This document shows positions 47,586 through 59,045 of a stretch of DNA of 64,000 bases, piece after piece. The stretch's first letter is position 1, and each line of letters starts with the position of its first letter. The stretch is from Moringa oleifera (lineage: Eukaryota; Streptophyta; Magnoliopsida; Brassicales; Moringaceae). The notes under the pieces are model-generated. The model was not told where the DNA came from. It did no database searches and was given only the letters and a program-made list of their open reading frames with translations. The stretch is from the NCBI GenBank assembly GCA_021397835.1, contig JAJFZO010000433.1:1860001-1924000 (forward strand). The letters are read 5' to 3'. The position numbers were made by a program, and so were the translations under genes.

Positions 47586-48896
47586 AGAATTCACCTTTTT
47601 AGGACAAGAAATTGAGTTAGCATTTATATGGCAAGAAAATTTGAAGCTACCAAAATGGGTGATATTGCAAATCTTAAACAGAATTTTGAAATTTCCATTT
47701 ATGACCTTTGGGCCACCAAAACCAGACCATGATCTGAATAAGAGATTGGGTTGTCCTAATTCAAAGACTCGACCCATCAAATATTTGGATCCCTTTCAAA
47801 AGACGAAAACCAAAAGAGTTCATAACAAGTCCATTAAAGGGAAAGCTACTTTCTTTAATAAAAATAAATAAATTAAATTTACTTTTATAAAAAAATAATT
47901 TATAAAGAATGTATTATAAAATAAATATTACCTATTTTTTTTAATATGATAACACAACTAATTGATAACTTTTAAAAATTTTAATTTTATAGATGTGATA
48001 TACATATTTTTTATGCACAATAATCATTATATTATTTTTAATATTTATAAATTAAAAATTGATAAAAAATGCCAATATCCAATTGATCTTTCCATTGTCT
48101 TTGTAAGTCTGACTAATTCTTCAATCCTCCGAGTGGGCATTTTACTTAGTTGCATTACCCTTGACTATCGAGTGTAAAATCATTTTTTCTCATTTTTTAT
48201 TTTTATCAGTTTCATTTTATAAAAAAATAAAATAAGGACAAAGGATTTTCATTTAAAAGATAATAAAATTTTCATCTCACTTTGTTTATATTCGTTAATG
48301 TAATTTTTTGTAAAATTTTAGCATAATTAGATTTTAAAATTTTAAAGTTCTTAATTGAACAATTTTTTATATCATTTTTATTACTATTTATTTTATATCT
48401 TAATGTTTACTTATATATATATATATTATTTTTTTCACTTACAGTGCCCAATCTCAATCTCAATCGCTTTCTCTTTTTATTTTTTTTTCCCCTGAGAAAA
48501 CAAAACTCTTATATATGTACCTTGTCTATGATCTCAGCCACAAGGAGGCCAGTATTGGAGGAAGACTGAACAGAGATGGTCTCGATTCGGAGCTCTGGAA
48601 GCTGTTGCATGATATCAAGCAACAACCTTCCCTATCTCCACATTGCAGCTACAGCAAGCCATTGCTCTTTATTATAGACACCTCCACTGAGGAGATTCTC
48701 TCCATCTCCACGATCTTTGGCTTTGCCTCTCCCCCTCCGTTATCCTCATTTTCTTCTTATCGTGCCCTGACCCCCACCCGCCCTTCTGCTCCTTGAAGTC
48801 ATCACTGTTGCTCGTCGTAATGGTAGTAGTTGAGGTGGTGGTGGTCATCTGTGATAAACAAAGTCTGTGAGTTTTGCCTTCATTATTGCTTGCAGG
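47586..48896. other. Spacer without a supported gene
   Basis: Mixed AT-rich DNA. A 93-codon plus-strand frame (48515-48796) has balanced composition but no family resemblance that I can name; it could be an old exon fragment. No other feature seen. Confidence 0.4.
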
Positions 48897-49047
48897 TGTT
48901 TTACTTGGTCAACTTTTAAGTTGGTTTCTACTCCAAGACATGTGTTCCCCCGCTGAATCTATTGTCCGCAAGGTGGTTCAAGAAGCAATTGCTGCTGGCC
49001 CCAAGACTGCTGCATTACTGCTGAGGCTCCACTTCCATGACTTTTAA
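48897..49047 (+). pseudogene. Class III peroxidase fragment
   Basis: In the plus direction the reading runs VGFYSKTC, a one-base shift, then SPAESIVRKVVQEAI, then ALLLRLHFHDF and a stop. This matches the N-terminal part of secretory plant peroxidases, up to the distal-histidine motif RLHFHDC, with F then TAA in place of the cysteine and what follows. Upstream GTTTTACTTGGTCAA recalls the end of a peroxidase signal peptide in yet another frame. The heme pocket, proximal His and the rest of the protein are absent. It is clearly a relic. Confidence 0.8.
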
Positions 49048-50661
49048 GTTACTAGAATAGATGAAAGTTCTTGTATTTGCCATCTCTGGGGAAACATTGA
49101 ATGGAGACTGTACCGGGTTCACATCAAAATTCACAATGTCTTTGAGTTTGAGATTATGGTGGCTTAGATTTTGGACATTTCTCAGATCTTACAACAATTG
49201 ACAGCTTAAAAGGACTTTATGCAGGGGCAACGTCATCATTTCTTGGGATGGCTTTTAAGAGGTTGCTACATTTGGGCATCTATTCTCAGACCGAACAGGA
49301 ACTGCGTGTATGATAGCACACCATTTCTTAATTGTATTTGAAACCCCAATGAATACCGAGAACCATAATAGCCAATTACTAGCTTCCTATATTATGTACA
49401 TATAATTCTTTGAAGGTGTCACGCACCTATTACCCACTTGGTTTTTGTATTTTACTTCGTAATGAAGGGAGGAGTACAGAGTAATTTGCCGCAACCCCAA
49501 GCAATAATTCCTTCTGCCGCTTTTAGTGGGGTAGCTATCATGACTTTTGTATTGGAGTCACTGCTGGCTTCTTCATGCAAAGAAGGCTCTACAGCTTCTC
49601 TCCAGGTGGTAGCTCTCATTCAGCGACCCATCCCAAATTACTGCCCCATCTCAAGGCCTAATGCCCAGTGAGTTCCAAAGAAGAAAAACATACCAGTCAG
49701 GTTGGAGAACTGAGTTCATATTTGGTGATCAAATCTTCGGCAACATCAAGAATGGCTTCACCTAATAGCATTAACTCCGATACTTATTTGGATCAACCAT
49801 GGAAACAAGAGGAATCAAGAACGGAGGAGGAGAGGGAGAAGAAGAAAATGGGCATTTTTTGAAATTTCATGGTGGTCTTTCAATAACTGTTAACATGGAA
49901 AAGATAATACCGTTAACATTAAAAAGTTTAAGTTAAGATTGTTTTCTTTCCATACACAAATTTGAAAGTTTGAATCCATTTATATTGAATTTGTTATTTA
50001 AAATAAATATAAAATTTTTACTTTAAATTTAAATATATTTAAATTAAATTTAATTAAATTTTTAATTAAAATTTTTTTATCCTTTTTTGTTTTTATAAAA
50101 TAAAAAATTATGAAAACAAAAAATGACTCCAAAATGGAAAAATGGTTATACAAATGGGAGGGGGGCAGACGATCGCATCCTGCCCCGGCTTACATGCTAT
50201 AGGAGGAGATGACTGCACCGCGTTGAGCTTGCCATTGCTGTCAAATTTGATCGACCTCTTTTAGTGTAACGGATTCCTCATCGTGGTTGTCAATTTCGAA
50301 GTTTCTCTGCAAAAGAATTGGTTGAGAGTGTGGGTGATGAAGGAATATAACCCTAGTCAAGGGTACTGCACTCCGACTTACAGAGAGAATAGGGAGGTTT
50401 TGATGCCGATAGAGGTAGGCTCGTGTGATCTCTTGGAAGTTGGGACCAGCCTCTACAGACCAAACATGTCGCAATTCCCGCGAGATAAACGATTAATTTG
50501 CCAAAATCGGTGATCAGAAGGAGTCCGACAAACAGAATCTGTCGATTTATTACTTAGTAAACTGAATTGCTTACATAGTTCAAGAAAACTAATCAAAACC
50601 TCTATGATTTATTCCAGGAGAGAGAAATGTTCTTAGCATCCTCCACACAGATTACTATCGA
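49048..50661. other. Spacer with gene-like but unassigned stretches
   Basis: 49440-49860 and 50160-50510 have near-balanced composition and short open frames on both strands, but I recognise no protein. 50500-50640 repeats the 3' flank found beside CRP1 and CRP4. Confidence 0.4.
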
Positions 50662-50915
50662 TTACACGTTCAACTTTGGCGGATGGCCGCATCTACAATC
50701 ACAGAGTTGCAATCGGCACCTGACGTTCTTGCAGCCGCAGAAGGTATAGCAGTCTTCATGCCTCAAGCACTTTACAGGGAAATAATGGTAAATGACCGGA
50801 TTGCCCTTGACATAATATTCTCATTGCTCAAAGCTGAAATAATACTTTCATTACACTGGTTTTTATGTCCAACAAGTACAAAAGGAAAAGAAAGTAAAAA
50901 CCAAACCACATCCAT

Positions 50916-50953
<38 letters not shown>

Positions 50954-51286
50954 AGGGTTTGTCAATAAATTGAGATTGAATCAAAACTTGTGAATTCACT
51001 TCATTTAGGAAATATAAGAACCATGAAATGATATTTTCAATCTAATAAATTGTTCTGATTTGCTAAACAATTCAATTGAATTTAAATTTTTTATCCAATC
51101 AAAATTCATTAAGATAATGACATTGAATCATAGATTACGAGCCTCTTGATGATATTGAGACATATTAGCAAAGTAATCACAAAAGCACAAGAACGCAATA
51201 AAAATAATAAGAGGAGAAAAAGACTTGCATGAAGCAATGAAAACAAGGGCAATCAAGAAAACAAGCTTGAGTGAGGCTCTCTCCAT
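50662..51286 (-). pseudogene. Cysteine-rich peptide CRP2, broken copy
   Basis: The signal exon (51229-51286, 58 nt; MERASLKLVFLIALVFIAS) is intact, but its donor is GCAAGT instead of GTAAGT. The mature part survives from the first cysteine to the stop (50662-50769): C-x5-C-x3-C-x1-C-x4-C-x4-C-x1-C-x1-C. Directly upstream of that cysteine lies sequence that is intronic in CRP1 (CCATTATTTCCCTGTAAA), so a deletion has removed the splice acceptor and the propeptide-coding part of exon 2. A normal product is not expected. The core promoter is still recognisable at about 51348-51382. Confidence 0.7.
50922..50949. repeat. (AT)n microsatellite
   Basis: A run of about 14 AT units inside the intron-equivalent region of the broken CRP2 copy. 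Confidence 0.9.
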
Positions 51287-51390
51287 TGGATTGGATTGAT
51301 TTTATCACATGAGCTTTATTATGTGCTAATATATTATGATATTACATGTATTTATAGGCAAATAGGATTACTTTGATAGGTATCTTAATA

Positions 51391-52712
51391 AGAATATAAC
51401 TTTTTTCTATGGTCAAATTCAATTTAATGAAGAGAAAACTGTTAGCATTATTTTATGGCAAGATATTTGTAGGTGGTCTGGGTGATATGTTAATCTTAAG
51501 TGCAAGTTTCAAATAGACACAGACGTTAAATTTGAGTTACTTTGAATCTTATTAAAAAACTTAAAAATTAAAATATATAAATTAAAAATTTTATATAATG
51601 AATTTTAACTTAAAAATTTACATAAACATAAAAAATATAATCAAACTTCCATCACAAAAAAAAATTTAAAACTTTTTTGAATACTAAAAACTATATATTT
51701 ATAATTTTAAACTATCAAGAATTGTAACAAATATTTCATGAATTAAAAATTATTTATTTAAAAAATAAATTTAAAATAAAATATAAAATTTATTTAAATT
51801 ATTTTTAAAAATATTTAAATATAAAATACTATTAATTTAGCCTCATTGAGTGAAACTTCAAATTCAAAAATTTCTTTTCGATATTCATCCTTATATCTAT
51901 GAAATATAAAATTTAATTTAAATTTCAACAAGCCAAATGAGCTTGTTACATATATAATCTGTTAGCTTGTTTAATTAAGCTTAATGAATCAACCTATCAA
52001 CATTTTAATTCAAAATTTAAGATTGGTGATCTATTTATTTATTAAACAGACTAATCTTAATTCAAATTAATTATTGCCACGTCATGACCCTGATTTCCTC
52101 CATAAAATAAAAACATGGTTTCTGACTTCTCACTTCCTTTGTACTTGAAGAATAATTTGCTTTTATCATAGTTTATCTGAATCTTTTGTTAATCTAAATT
52201 ATACTGAAATTTTGATAAAATAATAATATGTGATAATTTAATAAAATTAGTAATTAAAATTTATTTAATTATTATATTAAATTATCAAAATATTGTTTAA
52301 ATTTTTATTAAAAATTCAATTCAAATTAATAAAATATTTTTTTTCTTCTGTGACTCTCTGCTAGTTCAGGTTTGTTGCTTTTGAGGTTAGGTCAATTGGG
52401 CTCTTTCTCTACCTCTCATCCAACTATTATTGATGGGCCTAAAACATTGGCCCATTTTTCTTTGCCAGAGTGATCAGACCTATCCAGATCCCACACCCTA
52501 CAACATACTATTAATTTATACTATTAACATGAAACAAATTCTTTAGAGGAATTAATCCTGAAATCCCATGTAGAATTTGTTGATTTATATCTTGGAAACT
52601 AGCTTTGCTCATACTGTTGGACAAAATTAACCAAAGCTGGTCTGATCTATTCGAGAAAGAGTATCAATGTTCTTGGCACATGCTCGAAGCCAATGGTCAC
52701 TATAGTTTATTG
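51391..52712. other. Spacer with a fold-back repeat fragment and CRP3 3' flank
   Basis: 51540-51860 carries fragments of the fold-back family (for example ttttatataatgaattttaa). 52530-52700 is the 3' flank of CRP3 and shares a long near-identical stretch (ACAAATTCTTTAGAGGAATT) with the flank of CRP7 near 61410. No gene seen. Confidence 0.5.
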
Positions 52713-53072
52713 TTATGGATTACATGCACTTTCAACTTTGGCAGCAGGAGGAGGACATCCTCCACATTGACAAACGTAAAAATTGCATGTGTTGTTTTTG
52801 CAGCCCCGGCAAGGACCCACACCGCAGTCGGAATTTGTGTAGCACTCGATCGGTTGTCCCCCTGGAATCACCTCAATTGCATTTGACGACAAACCTGTCA
52901 AAATTAAAGGAAAATGATTTATTTTATCAAAAAATAATGACTGAGGACTTAGTTTATTTTAAAAAAATAAAAAAACATGAAAAAAATATTTATATAAAAA
53001 GAAAACTTAATTACATGAAGCAATAACAATTAGAGCGGACAAGAAAACCAACTTGAGTGAAGCTTTTTCCAT
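52713..53072 (-). CDS. Secreted cysteine-rich peptide CRP3 (defensin-like)
   Basis: Exons 53015-53072 (58 nt) and 52713-52894 encode 79 residues. The signal peptide MEKASLKLVFLSALIVIAS is followed by an LSSNAIEVIPGGQPIE lead and eight Cys spaced C-x5-C-x4-C-x2-C-x4-C-x4-C-x1-C-x2-C. The tail CPPPAAKVESACNP adds a ninth cysteine. Relative to CRP7 (CPPPPKLNV then stop) this tail is read in a shifted frame, so the extra cysteine is a recent innovation. It is closest to CRP5 (identical IECYTNSDC and PCRGCKNNTC). Expected to be secreted; function unknown. Confidence 0.8.
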
Positions 53073-53135
53073 TGGATTTGATTGACTTTATCACTACTTG
53101 AACTTAATTATGTGTTATGTATTGTGAGGTTACTT

Positions 53136-53169
53136 GTATTTATAGGCAAAGGGAATTATTTTGATAGGT
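53136..53169 (-). promoter_or_regulatory. CRP3 core promoter with conserved ACCTATCAAAAT box
   Basis: The minus strand reads TACCTATCAAAATAATTCCC and then TTTGCCTATAAATAC, placing a good TATA box (53136-53144) about 65 bases upstream of the ATG and the shared box at 53158-53169. Confidence 0.55.
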
Positions 53170-53179
53170 AACTTAATGA

Positions 53180-55816
53180 AAAATACAGTGTTTATGGTCA
53201 AATTCTATCTAATGGAATAGAAAATTAAACGGTCAAGCATTTCTAAAGGTCAATGGTGTTATTAGGTTGCCATATTTGGTCGTATGTGGTAAAAATATGA
53301 TATGGGTGCTCTCAATTTTTTTTTTTATATTTATTATATAAAACAAATAAAATATAATAAATTTAATATTTTTCTAAATTTTTGAATTTTATTAAATATA
53401 ATAATAATAATCACAGATACAATGCCTATAAAAACAAATAAGAATTACATTCTCTTGCTTCATGTAAAACAAATCAGATTTCTTCCATTTCTTTGATTAT
53501 ATTTTTCTATCTTCAACAGTTAAAGAGTGAATTCTTGCAAAGCATTGGTACGATTAGCTTTTTAACAATCTTAAATTAAATGAATCGTAAAATCATATAA
53601 AATTCACAAACTTCTGTAGTTATAATAGGTGTAGACACACTTTCCCGCAAACCCTTTTCTCTTTTTTTATATTGTATTTTTTAATATTTTTTAAAACTAA
53701 TTTAGAATATGATTTTCTAAAATAACCCATAAAATATATTAAAAAAAAAACTAACTCGTTTCTTAATTTATTTATCATCATTAGAGGAAATTTAATGCTG
53801 GGGAAATCTAGAGACTTGCATAATTTTATAGATTTTTGGAGAATATTCTTAAAGCTGTGAAACGAGGACGTATCTAAGCAATCTTTGAGGAAGACGCCAA
53901 GTCATCAATTTGGCTTTCAATTTCAAGTGTTTCTCGTCTCCATTGGAGACGTTTAAAATAGCTTCACCAATTTGGTGCAACAATGTTGTTTTCTTTCTTT
54001 TTTTTATAAAAAATATATATTAATAAATTTTTTAATTTTTTTATAAAATATATTTTTGATAAAATAATTTAATATACATATTATATTATTAAAAAATATA
54101 TTATTAAAAAAATCTCATTAAGAGTTTTAAACATAATCAATATTTAATATATAATTAATAAAAAATATAATTACAAAATTAAATTAGTAAATTATTAATT
54201 TTAAAAATTACATGAAATTTAAATTATTATATAATAATTAATTAATATTAATTAATATTATAAATATTATTTATCTATAATTATTGTTTAATATTATTAA
54301 AATGATATTTTTAATATCAAATTAATAAATAAGTTAAAATTAAAAATTAAAGTCAAAATATTTTAAAAAAATTCTCATTTAATATTATAATAATATTAAA
54401 TTTGATAAAATCATCTCTGACGAATACGAAAATCAACAGTTGGCATTCTGACTTATGATTTCGTGTCTCCAAAGAGATTCTAAAATGTAGTGCAGCATTG
54501 TTGCTGCATCATTTGTCTTTTTTTTTTTTAAATAAAAAAATTATATTATAATTTTTTTAATTTTTATATAAATATATTTATGATAAATGTTTAAATATAC
54601 ACATTATATTATTGGAAAAAAAATTTAATTATTAAAAATATTTTATTAAAAACTGTAAAGTAAAATTAATATTTAATTACTTAATAATAATAATATCATA
54701 TATAATTTTTAAAATATTATTTAAAGAAATTGACTTTGCATTTAGTGATATATTAATTGAGTATTTATGGGATCATTATGATAATTTAAAAAATTAAATA
54801 TTATAATATATTAATGATTTTATTTTCTTTTATATTAATTATTTAATAAAATTTTAATGTCAATATTAATCATTTATTTCAAATCTGCCTATCAAAAAAT
54901 TATCTTATATTGTCCTAGCTATAAGTATCATCAACTCATAAAAATAATTAACTAAAAATATTAATTAAAAATATTATTAGAAAATATTAATTAGTATTAT
55001 AAATAGTAAATATTAATAAAAATTATTAAAATAATATTTATAAAACTAATTTGATGTAAATAAATTAAAGATGAAAAAATTTTGATATTATTAATTTTTT
55101 TAAAAAAATCTCTATGAACACCAAAATGATATTAAATTTAGTATATAAAATTGATAATGACCTAAGGATGAAGATGGTCTTAAGCAGGCTAAACGACAAA
55201 AAATCTGTCCACTTTCGACATCTTGTCCTTTACATTTGACTTTTTAAATTCGTGTCTTTTTAAAGGTGACGGTTAGCTGCGTATTGGAGACCGGCTTGAT
55301 GTGCCAAGATTGGATGCCTGTAAGGGAAGCCTAAAAGAAGATTGCGCTAGAGTCCCCATTTTAAATAATTTTTATTATTAATTATTTTGATAATATAATT
55401 TTTTAAAAAATTATTTTTAATTTTAAAAACAGTTTGTTAAATATTGTTTACAATATTTAAAAATTTTAAATTAAAATTTATTGTAAGAATCTCCAATTTA
55501 AATTATTTCTTTATAAAAATTAAAATTTTTTTGCCCAATTAAAATTTGATGTTTATTCAGTTTTTTTAATATCTAAATCATGGGTACATCACAAATCACA
55601 TGTTTTTAAATGAACAAGTTCGATCCGATCGATAGATTAAAAGTGTTGCAATTCCGGATTAATTTGCAGAAATCGATGAGCAAAAGGAATCCGGGAAGCC
55701 AAACAAAATCTGTCGATTTATTACTTGCAAACTAGTTTTCTTACATTGTTCGAGAAAATTAACAAAAAGCTGTAGGATTTATTCAAGGGAAGTGAAGTTT
55801 TGTTAATCAGCATCCT
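53180..55816. other. AT-rich spacer with paired repeats, then CRP4 3' flank
   Basis: No coding region. 53880-54730 holds two related direct-repeat units (entered separately). 55640-55816 is the CRP4 3' flank, nearly repeated beside CRP1 and CRP2. Confidence 0.5.
53880..54730. repeat. Two tandem copies of an unidentified AT-rich element
   Basis: The segment from about 53930 (palindrome CGTCTCCATTGGAGACG at 53935-53951, then a tttttttt-ataaaa AT-rich body) is paralleled from about 54462 (GTCTCCAAAGAGAT, then the same order of motifs: a TTGTTGC word, a T run, and aatatacatattatattatt against aaatatacacattatattatt). They look like two copies of one non-coding element about 530 bases apart. Confidence 0.45.
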
Positions 55817-56162
55817 TCACACTAATGGTTCTCTTATCTTTGGGGGAATGCATGGAGAGCAATCGCATAGGTGGTTAACACACTTGGCCTCCTCGCATTT
55901 GCAGACCAAAATGCAGTATTGATCTTCCGAGCACTGTGGCTCTTCAACCACCGTTGCCTCAATTCCGTGCGACAAGCCTGTCATAATAGACATTTGGGTA
56001 AGTTAATTTGGAGAGAATGACCCATTTTACACGAAAAATAATGATAAAATCACTGGATTTTCAAAGAGATTGAATTCTAATGCATTTTTAACATGAAAAC
56101 TTACAGGAAGCAATCACAAGAAGGGCAAGCAAGAAAACCAAGTTGAGTGAAGCTTTGGCCAT
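55817..56162 (-). CDS. Secreted cysteine-rich peptide CRP4 (defensin-like)
   Basis: Exons 56105-56162 (58 nt) and 55817-55977 encode 72 residues. The signal peptide MAKASLNLVFLLALLVIAS is followed by an LSHGIEATVVEEPQ lead and eight Cys spaced C-x5-C-x3-C-x1-C-x4-C-x4-C-x1-C-x2-C, exactly as in CRP1. The tail is IPPKIREPLV. The intron is phase 1 with the donor TTCCT|gtaagt and a tgacag acceptor. The TATA box is present (TATAAATAC near 56225), but the ACCTATCAAAAT box seen before the others is missing. Function unknown. Confidence 0.75.
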
Positions 56163-57695
56163 TGGACTTGATTAGCTTCTCACTTTGAGCTTTATTCTGA
56201 GTTTTGTGTTGTGAGGTTGTCTGTATTTATAAAAGCGAAGGTCAAACTCTATTTAATGAAAGAAAAAAAGAGTTAGCATTTATATGGCATGAAATTTGGA
56301 AATTACTATATTGGCTGATATGCAAATCTTAAGGTCAACTCATGAATTTATTACTTTAAAAAGAGGACTAGGATGGAGAGCCCACAAGACCATTGGAGGT
56401 CATGAAAAGCTCATTAAAAGAAGGACTCGTCAACTGGCTAACATAATAGGATGGAGATCAACGACATCAAAGAACCAAGGATAGACCCAAGACGCATCAA
56501 GAATAATAAGAATGTAGCTAAATATGATAATGGATCGAATTTATGCGGATATCTAATTTGATGAAATTATTTTAATAACATGAGTTTGAGTAATTTTTAA
56601 ATTGATTTAGTAGGTTTGAGTTTAAATTTTATTGCTCAAGTTGAGTTCGATTTGGGTTTAGTTTAAATATTTGAATATTTGTTATTTAAATTCATTTATG
56701 CAATTAGATTAATACGTTAAATTTTTAATTTTTAATTTTATTATATTAAATTTTTAATTTAAATTTAATTATATTATACTTTTGATTTGGATTTTAAGAA
56801 TTTATTATTAAATTCTAACCTTTTTTATTAGTAAAAGATTACATGAATTTTTTTCCATTGATATTTGTTAATTTGTTTTAAAATTTAATTATATTAAATA
56901 GATAAATAAATATTTAACAAAAAAGTTATCTGTTATTTTATTAAAATTTATAATATATATATATATTTATATATTTATATATAAATATAATAAACGAGTT
57001 CAAACGGATTTTAGTAGTATATAGAAATTATAAATGAATTTGAGATAATTTTGAATATTAAAATAAAATTTTTAAATAAGTATAAAACGAGTTCGAAATG
57101 TATATATTTTAATTGGATTCAAGGTCGAAATTCTCTAAATTGATGGGCACCAAATTGGTGCCATCCTTATTTAGAGCTACCAAATTATCTAGATGATAAA
57201 ACTTGAGTCCTAACGATATCTTTCATTTGAATTGTTTTTTTAAATAAAAAATAAAAAATAAATTTTAACCAACTCGATGTTTTATATGTAAAATTAGTCC
57301 AAAAAATCTACAAAAACTTAATAGTAAAAACATGAATAGTACAAAATTTATTTTATTATTTTTTAGAGTAAAAATTTGATAAATTTTGATATTTAATTTA
57401 AATAAAAAATTAAAATTTAATATTTAAAAAATGACATTATAAACTTAAAAGTAATATTAATAATTGATATGAATTTTTTTTAACATAATTTAAAATGATT
57501 GTGAACGTCAAAAATAAAATAATATTTTCTTCCCTTGGTGACTATATTGACTTACAAAAACTTCATTTATTAGTCAAAGTTAACTCCTGTCACTTTATCC
57601 AAATTGGAGTGAAAAATAAAACGGAGTACTTCGGGCTATGGTATTTTACCTCTCAAATTGGATTGCTTCGGGCTTTAGATGACCATGTACTTCTC
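56163..57695. other. Spacer without a supported gene
   Basis: AT-rich with short repeats. A 107-codon plus-strand frame at 57495-57818 overlaps the antisense of the CCCH relic and is not called. Confidence 0.5.
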
Positions 57696-57990
57696 TTACT
57701 GCGTGAGGGCATGGCGGAAGTGACATCGATGCCCATACGGACAAACATCACCTGCAAAGACCATCTTACAGACCTCAGTCTCATAGCATGGCGTGGTTTA
57801 CTGGAGGGAGCTCCTTGATGCCATGAGTAAACTGACCATGATCACCATATGGGCATGTAACAATTTCTTGCCATTTTTTCGCATGGCTCAATCTTTGAAC
57901 AGGCCTTGGTTATACAGTTCCAATTCAAGTGGTTTTGAACGGAAGCTCCTAGGAGGAGATTGAGTTGCTTGATGAGCTCGCCGTTGACGG
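57696..57990 (-). pseudogene. Tandem CCCH zinc-finger gene relic (C3H14/C3H15-like)
   Basis: Reading the minus strand from about 57930: LELELYNQGLFK, a one-base shift, then a first finger with KWQEIVTCPYGDH, where the third Cys of C-x8-C-x5-C-x3-H is Gly. Next come THGIKELPPV, two stops near 57785, and a complete second finger (57696-57775) [18 protein letters not shown] with HFRHALTQ and a stop. The order and the GIKEL.PV linker match plant tandem CCCH proteins related to Arabidopsis C3H14/C3H15 (RNA-binding regulators). Several frame breaks and a lost zinc ligand make it a pseudogene. Remnants may extend to about 58190. Confidence 0.8.
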
Positions 57991-58542
57991 AACAGAGAAC
58001 AATGTTTCGTGGCGAAGGAAGTCGGCTTCCCTCGCGACCTCACAGAGACCTGTGAGACAGAGGATTTGGTGGTTGATCATCCCTTGGTGCCATTGCATGA
58101 GGAAGCTACGAAGAGGAACACATCTGGTGAAAACATGAAGGAGGAAGAAGACCAATAAAGGGAGGGGAAGTTTAGAGATGGAGAGAGAGAGAATGAGAGT
58201 TGAGATTTAATGATTTAAACATAAAAACCTTAATATACCGTTCTTTTTACCTGACCGCAACTAACCCAAGTAAGCCCAAATATATCTATGAAAAAATCAT
58301 TAGATCTATAATGGCAAGAAAATCTTCAAATCGAAACAACAAGAAAATGGATTCAAAGAAGAGAAAATATTCCGGCACAGTCGCTTGGGTTAACTTGGAT
58401 AAGAATTTGGGTACAGCTTATGTTAATTTGCAGCTTAGAAACTAGTTTTGCTCACATTGTTTGACAAAATTAACCAAAGCTTGTTGGATTTATTCGAGAA
58501 AGAGTACCAATGTTCTTAGCATATCCTCGACACTAATGGTCA
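57991..58542. other. Probable extension of the CCCH relic and CRP5 3' flank
   Basis: 57991-58190 on the minus strand is GC-richer, with ATGGCACCAAGGGATGATC near 58095 and short frames that could be the eroded N-terminal part of the CCCH gene. 58430-58540 is the CRP5 3' flank, similar to that of CRP3. Confidence 0.4.
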
Positions 58543-58936
58543 CTATAGTTTATTACTATTGGTTACATGCACATTCAACTTTGGCAGCAGAGAAGGACAG
58601 CCTCCACATTGGCAAACGTAAAAATAGCATGTGTTGTTTTTGCAACCCCGGCAAGGACCCACATCGCAGTCGGAATTTGTGTAGCACTCGATTGGTTGTC
58701 CCCCTGGACTTACCTCAATTCCATTTGATGACAAACCTGTCAAAATTAAATACCATTCAGTAATTTGGAAAATGATATACTTTATCACCCCCCCCCCCCC
58801 CCCTCTTAAAAAAAAAGGAATAACGACCTAATTTTTTTTTAAAAAATAAAAAAATATATACATAAAAAGAAAACTTACATGAAAGAATAACAATTAGAGC
58901 AACTAAGAAAACGAAATTGAGTGAAATTTTCTCCAT
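58543..58936 (-). CDS. Secreted cysteine-rich peptide CRP5 (defensin-like)
   Basis: Exons 58879-58936 (58 nt) and 58543-58736 encode 83 residues. The signal peptide MEKISLNFVFLVALIVILS is followed by an LSSNGIEVSPGGQPIE lead and eight Cys spaced C-x5-C-x4-C-x2-C-x4-C-x4-C-x1-C-x2-C, almost identical to CRP3. The tail keeps the PKLNV reading of CRP7, but the following stop has changed, extending the protein by HVTNSNKL. The intron contains a 16-C run (58788-58803). Function unknown; close to CRP3 by recent duplication. Confidence 0.75.
58788..58803 (+). repeat. Poly-C tract (16 C)
   Basis: An uninterrupted C run within the CRP5 intron, absent from the paralogous introns. Confidence 0.85.
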
Positions 58937-59004
58937 CGGATTTGATTGGCTTTTTATCACTTGAGAGCTTTATTATGTCCTGTGCAATATTGTTAGTTTG
59001 CATT

Positions 59005-59042
59005 TATTTATAAGAAAATTAAGGGAATTATTTTGATAGTTA
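59005..59042 (-). promoter_or_regulatory. CRP5 core promoter, diverged ACTATCAAAAT box
   Basis: The minus strand has AACTATCAAAATAATTCCC followed by TTATAAATAAATG. It is the same order as in CRP3 and CRP7, with one change in the box. Confidence 0.45.
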
Positions 59043-59045
59043 TCT

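Noticed and set aside
48515..48796. 93-codon plus-strand frame with near-balanced composition
   Set aside because: No recognisable family, no supporting splice or promoter context; left as unassigned spacer.
50241..50474. Minus-strand 77-codon frame
   Set aside because: No resemblance to a known protein and no signal exon; it may be another decayed fragment but cannot be supported.
52713..53026. Plus-strand frame overlapping CRP3
   Set aside because: Antisense of the eight-cysteine exon; its apparent cysteines are a by-product of the reverse strand.
57495..57818. 107-codon plus-strand frame
   Set aside because: Its C-terminal half is antisense to the CCCH zinc-finger relic; the N-terminal half is AT-rich filler.
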